Origin: Vreelandella sp042466685
GTDB taxonomy: Bacteria; Pseudomonadota; Gammaproteobacteria; Pseudomonadales; Halomonadaceae
Direction of reading: 5' to 3'
Length of the DNA stretch: 64,000 nt
NCBI RefSeq assembly: GCF_042466685.1
Contig: NZ_CP170448.1
Span: 4,774,001 to 4,838,000 of the forward strand
The notes beneath the pieces are model-generated. The model did no database searches. It saw nothing but the letters and a program-made list of their open reading frames with translations, and was not told the DNA's origin. Within the stretch, counting starts at the first letter, position 1, and every line of letters begins with the position of its first letter. Of the stretch, positions 16,271-24,490 are shown piece after piece. The position numbers and the translations under genes were made by a program.

Positions 16271-17714
16271 CGCGCTGATGGTACGCCTCGACCACCACGC
16301 TAACCATGCTCCCCAGCGTACCGCACTTAGCGATGGCGAACAGCGTCTCTCGTATACCGCGGTCATTCATCACATTGCTCAGCGACGCCAACGGCTACGC
16401 ACTGCTGGCGCACGGCGTGTTGCACTGGCGCTAGATAATGGGCTGGAGTGGGCTCTATGGGATTTGGCACTGATGATGGAAGCGTGTGTCGCGGTGCCTA
16501 TTCCTGACTTCTTCAGCGACCAGCAGCGCCGCCATATCGTTGACCAGGCAGGCCTGGATAGCTGGATTGGCCACGGTGGAGAGGCCTACGGTTTTCAGCC
16601 CATTGGTGATGCGGTAATTGCCCAGCGCCAGGTCGAACTGCCGCCCCAGTTACCTACAGGCACCACGCGAATTACATTTACCTCCGGTACCAGTGGCTCC
16701 CCCAAGGGCGTGTGCCTGGATAATGCAGCGCTGCTAACGGTGACCGAGAGCCTGGCGGCGGTGGTCGAACCGCTCGCCATACACCGCCATCTGGCCATGC
16801 TGCCGCTCGCAACTCTACTCGAAAACATCGGTGGGCTCTATCTGCCACTGTGGTTAGGTGCATGCAGCGTGCTACCCAGTTTGACCTCACTAGGCTGGCA
16901 GGGCGCCAGCGGCTTCAGTGCTCCTATCGCCCTGGAATCTATCGCCCGCTACCAGCCTAACAGCATGATTCTGGTGCCACAGCTGCTGCAGGCGTTAGTT
17001 AGCCATGCTCCGACCTCCCCCCATAGTCTGAGCTTTGTGGCGGTGGGCGGGGCACCGGTAGCCAATACCCTGCTCGCCCATGCTCAGGGGGGAGGTTGGC
17101 CAGTGTTTGAAGGCTACGGTTTGTCTGAGTGCTCTTCGGTGGTGTGCCTTAATCGCCCTGGAGAGCCAAGCTGCGGCGTTGGCCGCCCATTGCCCCATGC
17201 TCAGGTACGTATTGATCAAGACGGCCAACTACACGTGAGGGGCGCCCTGATGCTGGGCTATCTCGGTGAGCCTCCCAGCGGTGATTGGCACGCTACCGGG
17301 GATACCGGCCAGTGGCAGGGCGATACCATCACCCTTAGCGGTCGTCAGCGGGAGGTGTTCATTACAGCCTATGGCAGAAACATCAACCCGCAGTGGGTAG
17401 AGGGCGAGCTCTGCACTCAGCCCGCCATTGCCCAGGCCATGGTATACGGCGAGACCCTGCCTGCTAACCGGGCGCTGATTGTTCCCGCCACGACCCAACT
17501 GACCGATGCTCAGATTGATGCTGCCATTCAGGCAGTAAACCTCACTTTGCCCGACTACGCCCAGGTACATGAGTGGCAGCGCGTGCCCCCCTTTACCCCC
17601 AATAACCAGCAAGTTACGGCCAATGGCCGCCTACGTCGCGAGGCCTTGCTAGCCGCTTATGGCCACTGGCTAACGGCTGCCGCGACTCTCTCACAAGAAG
17701 GAGCAATATCATGA
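16254..17714 (+). CDS. AMP-forming acid-CoA ligase/adenylating enzyme
   Basis: The 486-residue ANL-superfamily protein contains the P-loop ITFTSGTSGSPKGVCLD (A3), FEGYGLSECSSV (A5), HATGDTGQW (A7) and LSGRQREVFITAYGRNINP (A8). The catalytic lysine of the C-terminal A10 motif appears to be Arg459 (TANGRLRR), which would affect the adenylation step. It is shorter than typical acyl-CoA synthetases of about 540-560 residues. ANL enzymes activate carboxylic acids to acyl-AMP and then thioesters. It overlaps the upstream hemolysin gene and the following oxidase gene (ATGA), so translation is coupled. The substrate is unknown; a fatty or other organic acid is likely. Confidence 0.85.
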   Translation: MLDLPNALMVRLDHHANHAPQRTALSDGEQRLSYTAVIHHIAQRRQRLRTAGARRVALALDNGLEWALWDLALMMEACVAVPIPDFFSDQQRRHIVDQAGLDSWIGHGGEAYGFQPIGDAVIAQRQVELPPQLPTGTTRITFTSGTSGSPKGVCLDNAALLTVTESLAAVVEPLAIHRHLAMLPLATLLENIGGLYLPLWLGACSVLPSLTSLGWQGASGFSAPIALESIARYQPNSMILVPQLLQALVSHAPTSPHSLSFVAVGGAPVANTLLAHAQGGGWPVFEGYGLSECSSVVCLNRPGEPSCGVGRPLPHAQVRIDQDGQLHVRGALMLGYLGEPPSGDWHATGDTGQWQGDTITLSGRQREVFITAYGRNINPQWVEGELCTQPAIAQAMVYGETLPANRALIVPATTQLTDAQIDAAIQAVNLTLPDYAQVHEWQRVPPFTPNNQQVTANGRLRREALLAAYGHWLTAAATLSQEGAIS

Positions 17715-18403
17715 CCGCTTACCAACAGCTGCAAGACGCTACCCATGAAGCACGTACCTGGCTACTGGCGACCCCCATCGTCAACCGTGCCTTGGCGGGC
17801 CGTGTCACCCTGGAGGAGTATCTCGAATTTCTCGGTCAGGCCTACCATCACGTCCGTTTTACTGTGCCGCTAATGATGGCCTGCGGCGCACGGCTTCCCG
17901 ACCGGCTCGACTGGCTACGCACGGCGCTGGTGGAGTACATCGAAGAGGAGCACGGCCACGAGCAGTGGATTCTGGACGATATCCGCGCTGCGGGGGGGGA
18001 TGCTGAGGCCGTAACCACTGCCACGCCAGACCCAGCCACGCGATTAATGGTGGCCTGGATTCGCGACGCGGTCGAGCATGGCAATCCAGTAGCGTTCTTC
18101 GGCATGGTACAGGTACTGGAAGGCACCAGCACAGCGCTTGCCACCCAGGCCGCCGAGCACCTCCAGGCCAGCCTGTCGCTGCCTAAGAGCGCCGTGCGCT
18201 ACCTTACCTCCCACGGCAGCCTGGATATTGGTCATCTGGCCTTTTTCGAAGAGCAGATAAACCAGTTAGGCGAGGATGATCTCGCCGTGGTGATTGATAG
18301 CGCCAACATGTTCTATCGCCTGTATGGCGCGATGTTTAGAGGTATAGAAGCGCGTTGCTCAGGCAGCAGTGCGGTGGAGGAGCTTAGCCATGCACTGGCC
18401 TAG
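17711..18403 (+). CDS. Haem-oxygenase-like di-iron oxidase (TenA/PqqC fold)
   Basis: The 230-residue all-helical protein has a TenA/THI-4/PqqC-like sequence. It holds a pattern of possible metal ligands: an acidic and His cluster at residues 78-84 (EEEHGHE), Glu137 (EGTSTAL), and H168-x3-D172-x2-H175 (SHGSLDIGH). The H-x3-D-x2-H spacing is that of haem-oxygenase-like di-iron oxidases such as SznF, BesC and UndA, and not of thiaminase II. Such enzymes make unusual oxidations, including decarboxylation of fatty acids to alkenes. It starts with ATGA overlapping the ligase and runs into the reductase. Metal content and reaction are inferred. Confidence 0.78.
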   Translation: MTAYQQLQDATHEARTWLLATPIVNRALAGRVTLEEYLEFLGQAYHHVRFTVPLMMACGARLPDRLDWLRTALVEYIEEEHGHEQWILDDIRAAGGDAEAVTTATPDPATRLMVAWIRDAVEHGNPVAFFGMVQVLEGTSTALATQAAEHLQASLSLPKSAVRYLTSHGSLDIGHLAFFEEQINQLGEDDLAVVIDSANMFYRLYGAMFRGIEARCSGSSAVEELSHALA

Positions 18404-19217
18404 CAAACGAGTTTTTCCTGGCGGGTGGGCGGCACAGCGGGTGCTGATCACCGGTGCCAGCGGCGGCATCGGTCACGCTCTTGCTGAAGTGTTGGCACAG
18501 CGCGGCGCACAGTTGCTGATCAGTGGGCGTAAGCAAGAGGTGCTGACGGCTCTGGCTGACCGTTTTCCCGACCACATCACTGCCGTTAGTGCCGATTTGA
18601 CCAGCACAGACGACCGTAATCGCCTGATAAATGCAGCCCAGTTGGCGGACTGCAACATGCTGATTAATGCCGCCGGCAGCAATCAGCAGGGCTTCTTCGA
18701 CTCCACCAGCGACAGCGATATCGAAGAGTTGGTAGCGATTAATCTGACTGCCACACTGCAGTTGACTCATGCGCTACTTCCTCAACTGATGGCCTGTTCC
18801 CAAGCAACGATTATCACCATTGGCTCGACCTTTGGGCGACTGGGTTATCCAGGCCAGGTTACCTACTGTGCAACCAAGTTCGCGCTACGCGGTTTTAGCC
18901 AGGCGTTACGCCGTGAGCTGGCCGATACCCGCGTGCGCGTCATGTATATCGCCCCCAGGGCAACCCGTACTGCCATGAACTCAGCACAAACCGAGGCGCT
19001 CAATGCAGCGCTGGGCAACACTGTCGACTCTCCTGACGCCGTCGCCCTAGCGATTGTTAGCGCCGTAGAGAAGCAGCGCGAGGAGTTGCAGATTGGACTG
19101 CCGGAACGTTTTTTTACCCTTCTCAATACACTATGGCCAGGCGCTGTTGACCGCGCCCTGTTACGTCAACTGCCTGTCATTCGCCGGTTCGTTGCCACCA
19201 AGGAGTCTTCCTCATGA
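18390..19217 (+). CDS. SDR-family oxidoreductase
   Basis: The 275-residue protein starts MHWPSKRVF at ATG 18390, within the end of the oxidase gene. It has the Rossmann motif TGASGGIGHALAE, the NAAG motif (INAAGSN) and the catalytic pattern of Ser, Tyr and Lys around GSTFGRLGYPGQVTYCATKF, where YCATK is the active-site YxxxK. The C-terminal variation after PRATRTAM matches classical short-chain dehydrogenases that use NAD(P)H. It probably reduces or oxidises the product of the ligase and oxidase. An upstream GTG at 18369 would extend the N terminus, but the gene start at 18390 gives the standard family N terminus. Confidence 0.9.
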   Translation: MHWPSKRVFPGGWAAQRVLITGASGGIGHALAEVLAQRGAQLLISGRKQEVLTALADRFPDHITAVSADLTSTDDRNRLINAAQLADCNMLINAAGSNQQGFFDSTSDSDIEELVAINLTATLQLTHALLPQLMACSQATIITIGSTFGRLGYPGQVTYCATKFALRGFSQALRRELADTRVRVMYIAPRATRTAMNSAQTEALNAALGNTVDSPDAVALAIVSAVEKQREELQIGLPERFFTLLNTLWPGAVDRALLRQLPVIRRFVATKESSS

Positions 19218-19879
19218 TCATGCCAGCTTTCAAAACGCTGCGTACTGCGCTATTGGCTAGCGCCATTGGCTTGGCTAGCCTTCAGGGCGTCGCCAGTGAC
19301 GGTGACAGCGCGACGGCTGCCGCATCGCTTGCTCAGCTGCAGCAGCGTTGGGCGGAAATTAACTATACGCTGCCACCAGGCGAGCAGGCGGAAGCCTTCA
19401 GCCGCTTGGGTGACCAAGCTGAACAGCTCGTCGAACGCTACCCAGACGCCGCCGAGCTGCATATCTGGGCCGGTATTATCCGCTCAACAGAAGCAGGTGC
19501 CAGCGGCGGGCTGAGCGCGCTGGGGCTGGTAAAAAAGGCTAAAAAGGAGCTTGAAATTGCGCTGGAATTGAACCCGCTGGCGCTTGATGGTTCAGCCTAT
19601 ACCAGCCTGGGTGCGCTCTATTATCAGGTTCCCGGCTGGCCACTCGGCTTTGGCGATGAACAAAAAGCTGAGTGGCATTTGCAAAGAGCCCTTGCGATTA
19701 ATCCTGAAGGTATCGACAGTCTCTACTTCTGGGGCGACTATTTACATGAGCAGGGTCGCGATGCAGAAGCACGCCAAGCGTTGGAGCACGCCTTATTGGC
19801 AGCGCCCCGTCCTGGTCGCGAACTGGCGGACAGTGGCCGCCGCGACGACATCCATCAATTGCTGTCAGAACTTCAATAG
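19214..19879 (+). CDS. Exported TPR-repeat protein of unknown function
   Basis: The 221-residue protein starts with a signal-like segment (about residues 8-27, ending LQGVAS), so it is probably periplasmic. The rest is helical with TPR-like units, for example ELEIALELNPLALDGSAYTSLGALYY and WHLQRALAINPEGIDSLYFWGDYLHE. These surfaces usually bind proteins. It overlaps the reductase by 4 bp (ATGA). No catalytic motif was seen. In this operon it may be a periplasmic partner for the sensor kinase or the product export step; this is inference. Confidence 0.7.
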   Translation: MIMPAFKTLRTALLASAIGLASLQGVASDGDSATAAASLAQLQQRWAEINYTLPPGEQAEAFSRLGDQAEQLVERYPDAAELHIWAGIIRSTEAGASGGLSALGLVKKAKKELEIALELNPLALDGSAYTSLGALYYQVPGWPLGFGDEQKAEWHLQRALAINPEGIDSLYFWGDYLHEQGRDAEARQALEHALLAAPRPGRELADSGRRDDIHQLLSELQ

Positions 19880-19890
19880 GAAGGAGCTCT

Positions 19891-20568
19891 ATGCGCATTT
19901 TGCTGGTAGAGGATGACCCAAGCCTGGCCTCGGGTATCCGCTTGGCCTTGAAGCCCGAGCACTACACCGTGGATCATCTTAGCGACGGAGCTACCGCGCT
20001 GAATGCGCTAAAAGAGGGTGAACCCTTTGATGCGGTGATTCTCGACCTGGGGCTGCCGCGCATGGATGGCATGGCGGTATTGAACGCTGTCAGGCGCCAA
20101 GGCAGCCAAGTGCCCATTCTGGTACTGACTGCCCGCGATGCAGTGGATGACCGCATCGCGGGGCTAGACGCGGGCGCCGACGACTATTTAACCAAACCTT
20201 TCGAAGTGGCGGAGCTGAAAGCCCGGCTACGCGCCTTGCTAAGGCGTAGCCAGGGCCAAGTCAGCAGTATACTCAGCTGCCGTGGGATTCGCCTGGATCC
20301 GCATACCTTAACCGTTAGCTTTCAAGGACAAGATGTCAGTTTATCGCGACGCGAGCTCACGCTGCTGCAAGAGTTTATGAGCCACCCAGGCCGGGTATTT
20401 ACCCGCGATACATTAACCCTGCTGGTTTACGGCTGGGATGAAGATGTGGAGAGCAATGCCATTGAGGTTCATATCCATCATTTACGCCGCAAGCTATTCA
20501 CGGAGGTCATTCGCACGGTGCGTGGCATTGGCTATGTCATGGATAAGCCGTCAAAGGATGACGTATGA
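19891..20568 (+). CDS. OmpR/PmrA-family response regulator
   Basis: The 225-residue protein has an N-terminal receiver (ILLVEDDPS, phospho-acceptor Asp52 in VILDLGLPRMDG, Thr in LTARD, Lys in DYLTKPF) and a C-terminal winged helix (LSRRELTLLQEFMSHPGRVF, then VEVHIHHLRRKL-type recognition). This is the QseB/PmrA subgroup. A strong AAGGAGCTCT site precedes ATG 19891. It overlaps the kinase gene by 4 bp. It closes the hemolysin-ligase-oxidase operon, so it probably controls that operon through the TTAAGTT pair upstream. Confidence 0.95.
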   Translation: MRILLVEDDPSLASGIRLALKPEHYTVDHLSDGATALNALKEGEPFDAVILDLGLPRMDGMAVLNAVRRQGSQVPILVLTARDAVDDRIAGLDAGADDYLTKPFEVAELKARLRALLRRSQGQVSSILSCRGIRLDPHTLTVSFQGQDVSLSRRELTLLQEFMSHPGRVFTRDTLTLLVYGWDEDVESNAIEVHIHHLRRKLFTEVIRTVRGIGYVMDKPSKDDV

Positions 20569-21950
20569 CATCAATTCGACAACGTACCCTGGGGCTATCG
20601 CTACTGGTATTTGGCCTAAGCATGCTGTTCATAGGCTTTGTCAGCTACCGTTATGCCGCCCATGAAATAGAAGAGCTTTACGATGCCAGCTTAGCCCAGA
20701 ATGCACGTCTGCTAGAAGGCTTGTTACAGGCGCCGCTGCCAGATACCGACCGCAATGTGTTAATTAACAGCTTAGAGAGCGCATTACAACGCGCTCGCGA
20801 TTCTGACAAACGCTTTGCGGGCCATCGCTACGAAAGCAAATTAGCCTTCCAACTGTGGGAGGACGATCGTCTACTACTGCGCTCTGCGAGCGCCCCTGAA
20901 ACGCCTCTTGCTCAGCAGCCTGTCGGCTACTCAACACTCACCGTGGGGGAGCACGATTGGCGAGTGTATGTCCTTGAGGTGCCGGATTCATTAAATCGCG
21001 TGGTAGTGAGCGAGCGCAAAGACGTTCGCGGGGAACTGATCAGAGCCGTCGCGTTGCGCACATTACTACCCGACCTGATTGGCTTGCCGCTACTCACCAT
21101 CCTGCTGTGGTGGTCTATTGGCTGGGGCTTGGTACCGCTGTTGCGCATGGCCGAGCAAATTCGCAATCGTAATCCGCATAATTTACACCCCCTCACCCTT
21201 AGCCCACTGCCCCAGGAACTAGATACTATCGCCGGCGCGCTCAATCGGCTGTTAGAGCGAATCCGCATAATGCGCGTGCGCGAGAAGCGCTTTATTGCCG
21301 ATGCAGCCCATGAGTTGCGTACCCCTTTAGCAGTGCTTGATTTACACGCCCAAAATGCTCTGACTGCCGATAATCTTGAAGATCGTCAAGAGGCTCTCAA
21401 CCACCTTCGTGGCGGCGTTGCAAGAGCCACGCGCTTGGTTACGCAACTCTTAACACTGGCTCGCCTGGAGCCTGAAGAGGAAACGCAGCCTGAATACCGC
21501 ACGAGCCACTTGCTTAGTGAAGTGCGTGAAACACTGGCAAAGCTTTCGCCGCTGGCCGCTGAGCGCGAACAGCAGCTACTGTTAAATGCTGATGAGCAGG
21601 CAGATTGGTCGATGTTAGAAGAGCCCGGTGCCATTGAAACCCTGGTACAGAATCTGGTCGGTAATGCCATCCAACACTCGCCTAACCAAAGTGTCATCAG
21701 CATCACCCTAGCGACGACCCCACATAGCTTTCAATTGACGGTGGATGACCAGGGCCCGGGGATACCGATTAGTGAACGCAAAAAAGTGGTTGAGCGCTTC
21801 CAACGCGCGGGTTCCAGCGCGGGTTCAGGGTTAGGGCTTTCCATTGTTGAGCGATTGGTGACACGTCACGGTGGCACCCTCCAGCTTGACGACGCTCCTA
21901 GTCGAGGCTTGCGCGTACGAATTTATCTCCAGCGCCCAAGAGAGGACTAG
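20565..21950 (+). CDS. Sensor histidine kinase
   Basis: The 461-residue protein has a TM helix near residues 10-32 (LGLSLLVFGLSMLFIGFV), a periplasmic domain of about 130 residues, and a second TM near 165-190 (LLPDLIGLPLLTILLWWSIG). A HAMP-like linker leads to the H-box FIADAAHELRTPLAVLD with His249, the N-box LVGNAIQHS, and G-boxes DQGPGIP and GSGLGLSIVERL. It should phosphorylate the neighbouring regulator in response to an unknown periplasmic signal. The QseC/PmrB type is likely. Its stop codon is part of a 53-bp palindrome. Confidence 0.94.
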   Translation: MTSIRQRTLGLSLLVFGLSMLFIGFVSYRYAAHEIEELYDASLAQNARLLEGLLQAPLPDTDRNVLINSLESALQRARDSDKRFAGHRYESKLAFQLWEDDRLLLRSASAPETPLAQQPVGYSTLTVGEHDWRVYVLEVPDSLNRVVVSERKDVRGELIRAVALRTLLPDLIGLPLLTILLWWSIGWGLVPLLRMAEQIRNRNPHNLHPLTLSPLPQELDTIAGALNRLLERIRIMRVREKRFIADAAHELRTPLAVLDLHAQNALTADNLEDRQEALNHLRGGVARATRLVTQLLTLARLEPEEETQPEYRTSHLLSEVRETLAKLSPLAAEREQQLLLNADEQADWSMLEEPGAIETLVQNLVGNAIQHSPNQSVISITLATTPHSFQLTVDDQGPGIPISERKKVVERFQRAGSSAGSGLGLSIVERLVTRHGGTLQLDDAPSRGLRVRIYLQRPRED

Positions 21951-22000
21951 GGCCTGTTGACATTTCACGCGCGGCCGCGCTGAAACTTTAACAGGCCCTA
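21948..22000. repeat. 53-bp imperfect palindrome at the end of the kinase gene
   Basis: Arms of 20 bases (21948-21967 and 21981-22000) match at 17 positions and enclose CGCGCGGCCGCGC. The left arm starts in the kinase stop codon. It may act as a terminator, but there is no T-run, and the clean ends suggest a REP-like or miniature mobile palindrome. Only one copy was seen here. Confidence 0.55.
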
Positions 22001-22133
22001 ACACTTTCTTTGTGTACTCAGTGGCAGTTTACGCCTCCCTTAAGGTTGCGATAAGAATTGCGTGCAACTGTGGAGATGCATGGTGAGCCAGATACCCACG
22101 GCTCCCCCTTTTCTCCATATGGAGGTTCCCCTG

Positions 22134-22733
22134 ATGAACCAAGTTACCTTTTCACCGAAACCCTTAATTCAACTCGGTTCAGCGCCGCTACTCGCCAAAC
22201 CTGCGGCGCGTCGGCTACAGCCTACTAGCCCAGCCATGACCGTGCTGACCGACTTTTCCCAAGTAATACCTCAATCCGTCGATGCCGATACCCCCATCGA
22301 CGAAGCACACCTGAAGATGCGTTATGGCGGCGTAAGACTGCTGTTCGTGATGGATCATCAAGCACACTGTATCGGCATCATTACCTCGAAAGAAGTGATT
22401 GGTACTCGGCGTATTAACATCGCCATGCAGCAGCGTAACCTCACCCGCAATGAGGTAACTGCCGAAATGATTATGACGCCGTGGCACAAGCTTAGCGCCA
22501 TGCCCCTCGCCCAGTTGGCCTCGCTCACCATTGAGGATCTGGTACTGTCGATGGAAGCGGTGACCGATCAGCACCTGTTAATCACTGAGCAAAATGATCA
22601 CCACGAACTTAGAATTCGCGGCATTATTTCAGCAAGCGATATCCAAAATGCGGTGGGTAAAGAGATTAACCCAGTGCCTATGGCGAAAAGTTTCGCCGAC
22701 ATTTGCCAGGTCATTACCGGTCACGACCTTTAA
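22134..22733 (+). CDS. CBS-domain protein
   Basis: The protein is about 199 residues, starting MNQVTFSPK after GGAGG. The middle holds a CBS-like pair: VDADTPIDEAHLKMRYGGVRLLFVMD followed by CIGIITSKEVIG, and later HHELRIRGIISASDIQNAVG. CBS domains bind adenosyl nucleotides. No enzyme or membrane domain is attached, so it would be a free sensor, partner unknown. The gene is monocistronic with a strong terminator shared with nhaD. Confidence 0.75.
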   Translation: MNQVTFSPKPLIQLGSAPLLAKPAARRLQPTSPAMTVLTDFSQVIPQSVDADTPIDEAHLKMRYGGVRLLFVMDHQAHCIGIITSKEVIGTRRINIAMQQRNLTRNEVTAEMIMTPWHKLSAMPLAQLASLTIEDLVLSMEAVTDQHLLITEQNDHHELRIRGIISASDIQNAVGKEINPVPMAKSFADICQVITGHDL

Positions 22734-22793
22734 CGTCTCACCGCTAACGGTTGTTAAATTAATCGCTTTCAAATACTGAATACATAAAATGCC

Positions 22794-22827
22794 AACGCCC
22801 TTCACCGATTCCTCGGTGAAGGGCGTT
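22794..22827. terminator. Terminator between the CBS gene and nhaD
   Basis: A 15-bp perfect stem, AACGCCCTTCACCGA with its complement, encloses a 4-base loop and lies between the convergent CBS and nhaD genes. Confidence 0.85.
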
Positions 22828-22866
22828 TAAGTTGTTAACGTAACACTATTCTTGGAAACAGATCGC

Positions 22867-24333
22867 CTAGAACAAACCAGCATTGATCCAAAGATGTGCG
22901 GCAATGCTAGCGACATAGCCTAACAATATGGCGGGTACCCAGCGAAGGTGAACGGCAAAGGTATAAATGCCGCGCGCCTGGCCCATAAGGGCAACACCTG
23001 CAGCAGAGCCCATGGAGAGCAAACTCCCCCCCACACCTGCGGTTAACGTTATTAGCAGCCAGTTACCCTCGCTCATATCCGGGGCCATGGAGAGTACCGC
23101 GAACATCACCGGGATGTTGTCCACCACCGCCGAGATAAGCCCCAAGACCACATTGGCCCACACTGGGTTCCAACTACCGTAAAGCGTTTCGGAGAGCAGA
23201 CTGAGGTAGCCCATAAAACCCAGGCCACCGACACACATGACAACCCCGTAGAAGAACAGCAGCGTATCCCACTCGGAACGGGCGATACGGCTGAAAATAT
23301 CGAAGGGTACCACGCTACCCAACTGCTCCAGCTTCTTCCAATCACCCCGGCGAGAGTAGCGCTCCCGCTTGCGCTCAAGGGAACGTGGCAGGCTGCGGCG
23401 CAGGTAGTAGCCAAAGAACTGCAGCAGGCCTAAACCAAACATCATGCCCATGGCAGGCGGCAGGTAGAGAATCGAGTGACACAGCACCGAGATCGCTACA
23501 GTGATCAAAAACAGTACGATAATGCGCCGAGCGCCCCGCTTGAGCCAGACGTTTTCCTTAAGGGAGGCAGGCTGGCGGTTAACAATAAAGAAGTTCATGA
23601 TCACCGCAGGCACCATGAAATTAACTATCGCGGGGATCAGCAGCGCGAAGAAGCCTTCAAACGGTACTTGTCCCGCCTGCCATACCATCAGCGTGGTGAT
23701 ATCACCAAACGGGCTAAAGGCGCCCCCTGCGTTGGAAGCCACCACGACGTTGACACAGCAAAGCCCAATGAACTTATTATCACCCTCAGCCACTTTGAGC
23801 ACTACAGCGCACATCAGCATGGCAGTGGTCATATTGTTGGCGATCGCCGAAATACCGAATGCCATGACACCGGTAATCCAGAACAGAGTGCGATAGCTAA
23901 AGCCTTTGCGCACTAGCCAAGAACGTAGCGCATCAAATACACGGCGCTCTTCCATGGCGTTGATATAGGTCATTGCCACCAGCAAAAACAGCAGCAGCTC
24001 AGCGTACTCAAGCAGCGTTTCGCGGAAGGCGGTTTCCGCCTCTTCCGGCATCCCCGCTTGTACGTAGACCCAGGCCACTAGCGCCCAGATAAGCCCCGCC
24101 GCGACCAGTACCGGTTTAGACTTACGCATATGCAGTAGCTCTTCACTCATCACCAACGCATAGGCGAGTACGAAGATCACGACAGAAGAGATACCGGCAA
24201 GCGAAAGAGTAAGATCAAGGGGCCCGGCGGCGGCATAAGAGAGAGAAGGAAAGACAAAAAGCGTGCAGGCGAGCAACAGCCAAGCGACCCGGCTAGCATA
24301 ATGCCGGGTTACGAGGACGTTTGGTGGTTTCAT
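22867..24333 (-). CDS. nhaD: NhaD-type Na+/H+ antiporter
   Basis: The membrane protein has about 488 residues and roughly 12 hydrophobic segments. It starts at ATG 24333 with a signal-like first helix ending PSLSYAAAG. Family blocks include FGISAIANNMTTAMLMC, NVVVASNAGGAFSPFGDITT and AVVDNIPVMFAVL. These belong to the NhaD branch of the ion-transporter superfamily, which exchanges cytoplasmic Na+ (and Li+) for protons and is common in halophiles and Vibrio. The codon at 24348 is TTG, so the internal ATG is preferred. It fits the salt-adapted organism. The gene stands alone between glmS and the CBS gene. Confidence 0.93.
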   Translation of the reverse strand: MKPPNVLVTRHYASRVAWLLLACTLFVFPSLSYAAAGPLDLTLSLAGISSVVIFVLAYALVMSEELLHMRKSKPVLVAAGLIWALVAWVYVQAGMPEEAETAFRETLLEYAELLLFLLVAMTYINAMEERRVFDALRSWLVRKGFSYRTLFWITGVMAFGISAIANNMTTAMLMCAVVLKVAEGDNKFIGLCCVNVVVASNAGGAFSPFGDITTLMVWQAGQVPFEGFFALLIPAIVNFMVPAVIMNFFIVNRQPASLKENVWLKRGARRIIVLFLITVAISVLCHSILYLPPAMGMMFGLGLLQFFGYYLRRSLPRSLERKRERYSRRGDWKKLEQLGSVVPFDIFSRIARSEWDTLLFFYGVVMCVGGLGFMGYLSLLSETLYGSWNPVWANVVLGLISAVVDNIPVMFAVLSMAPDMSEGNWLLITLTAGVGGSLLSMGSAAGVALMGQARGIYTFAVHLRWVPAILLGYVASIAAHLWINAGLF

Positions 24334-24490
24334 GGCAGTGTTATCCAATCAGGAGGGAGAAAGACCGCCACGATAATAAGCACCCTAACCACATGCTGCA
24401 ACGCAACGGTTGCGCATAAGATGCGACGTATTGCCGCATCTTGTAAAGTATTTTTATTGGCTTAACTCAATATAAAGTCTGATGCCTAAA

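Noticed and set aside
17711..18403. Annotation as thiaminase II (TenA)
   Set aside because: The di-iron ligand pattern H-x3-D-x2-H and the operon context point to an oxidase. thiD is at 51.7 kb and no other thiamine gene is near.
24418..24442. AAGATGCG hairpin between glmS and nhaD
   Set aside because: The 8-bp stem has a 9-base loop and no T-run, so it is too weak to report as a terminator.
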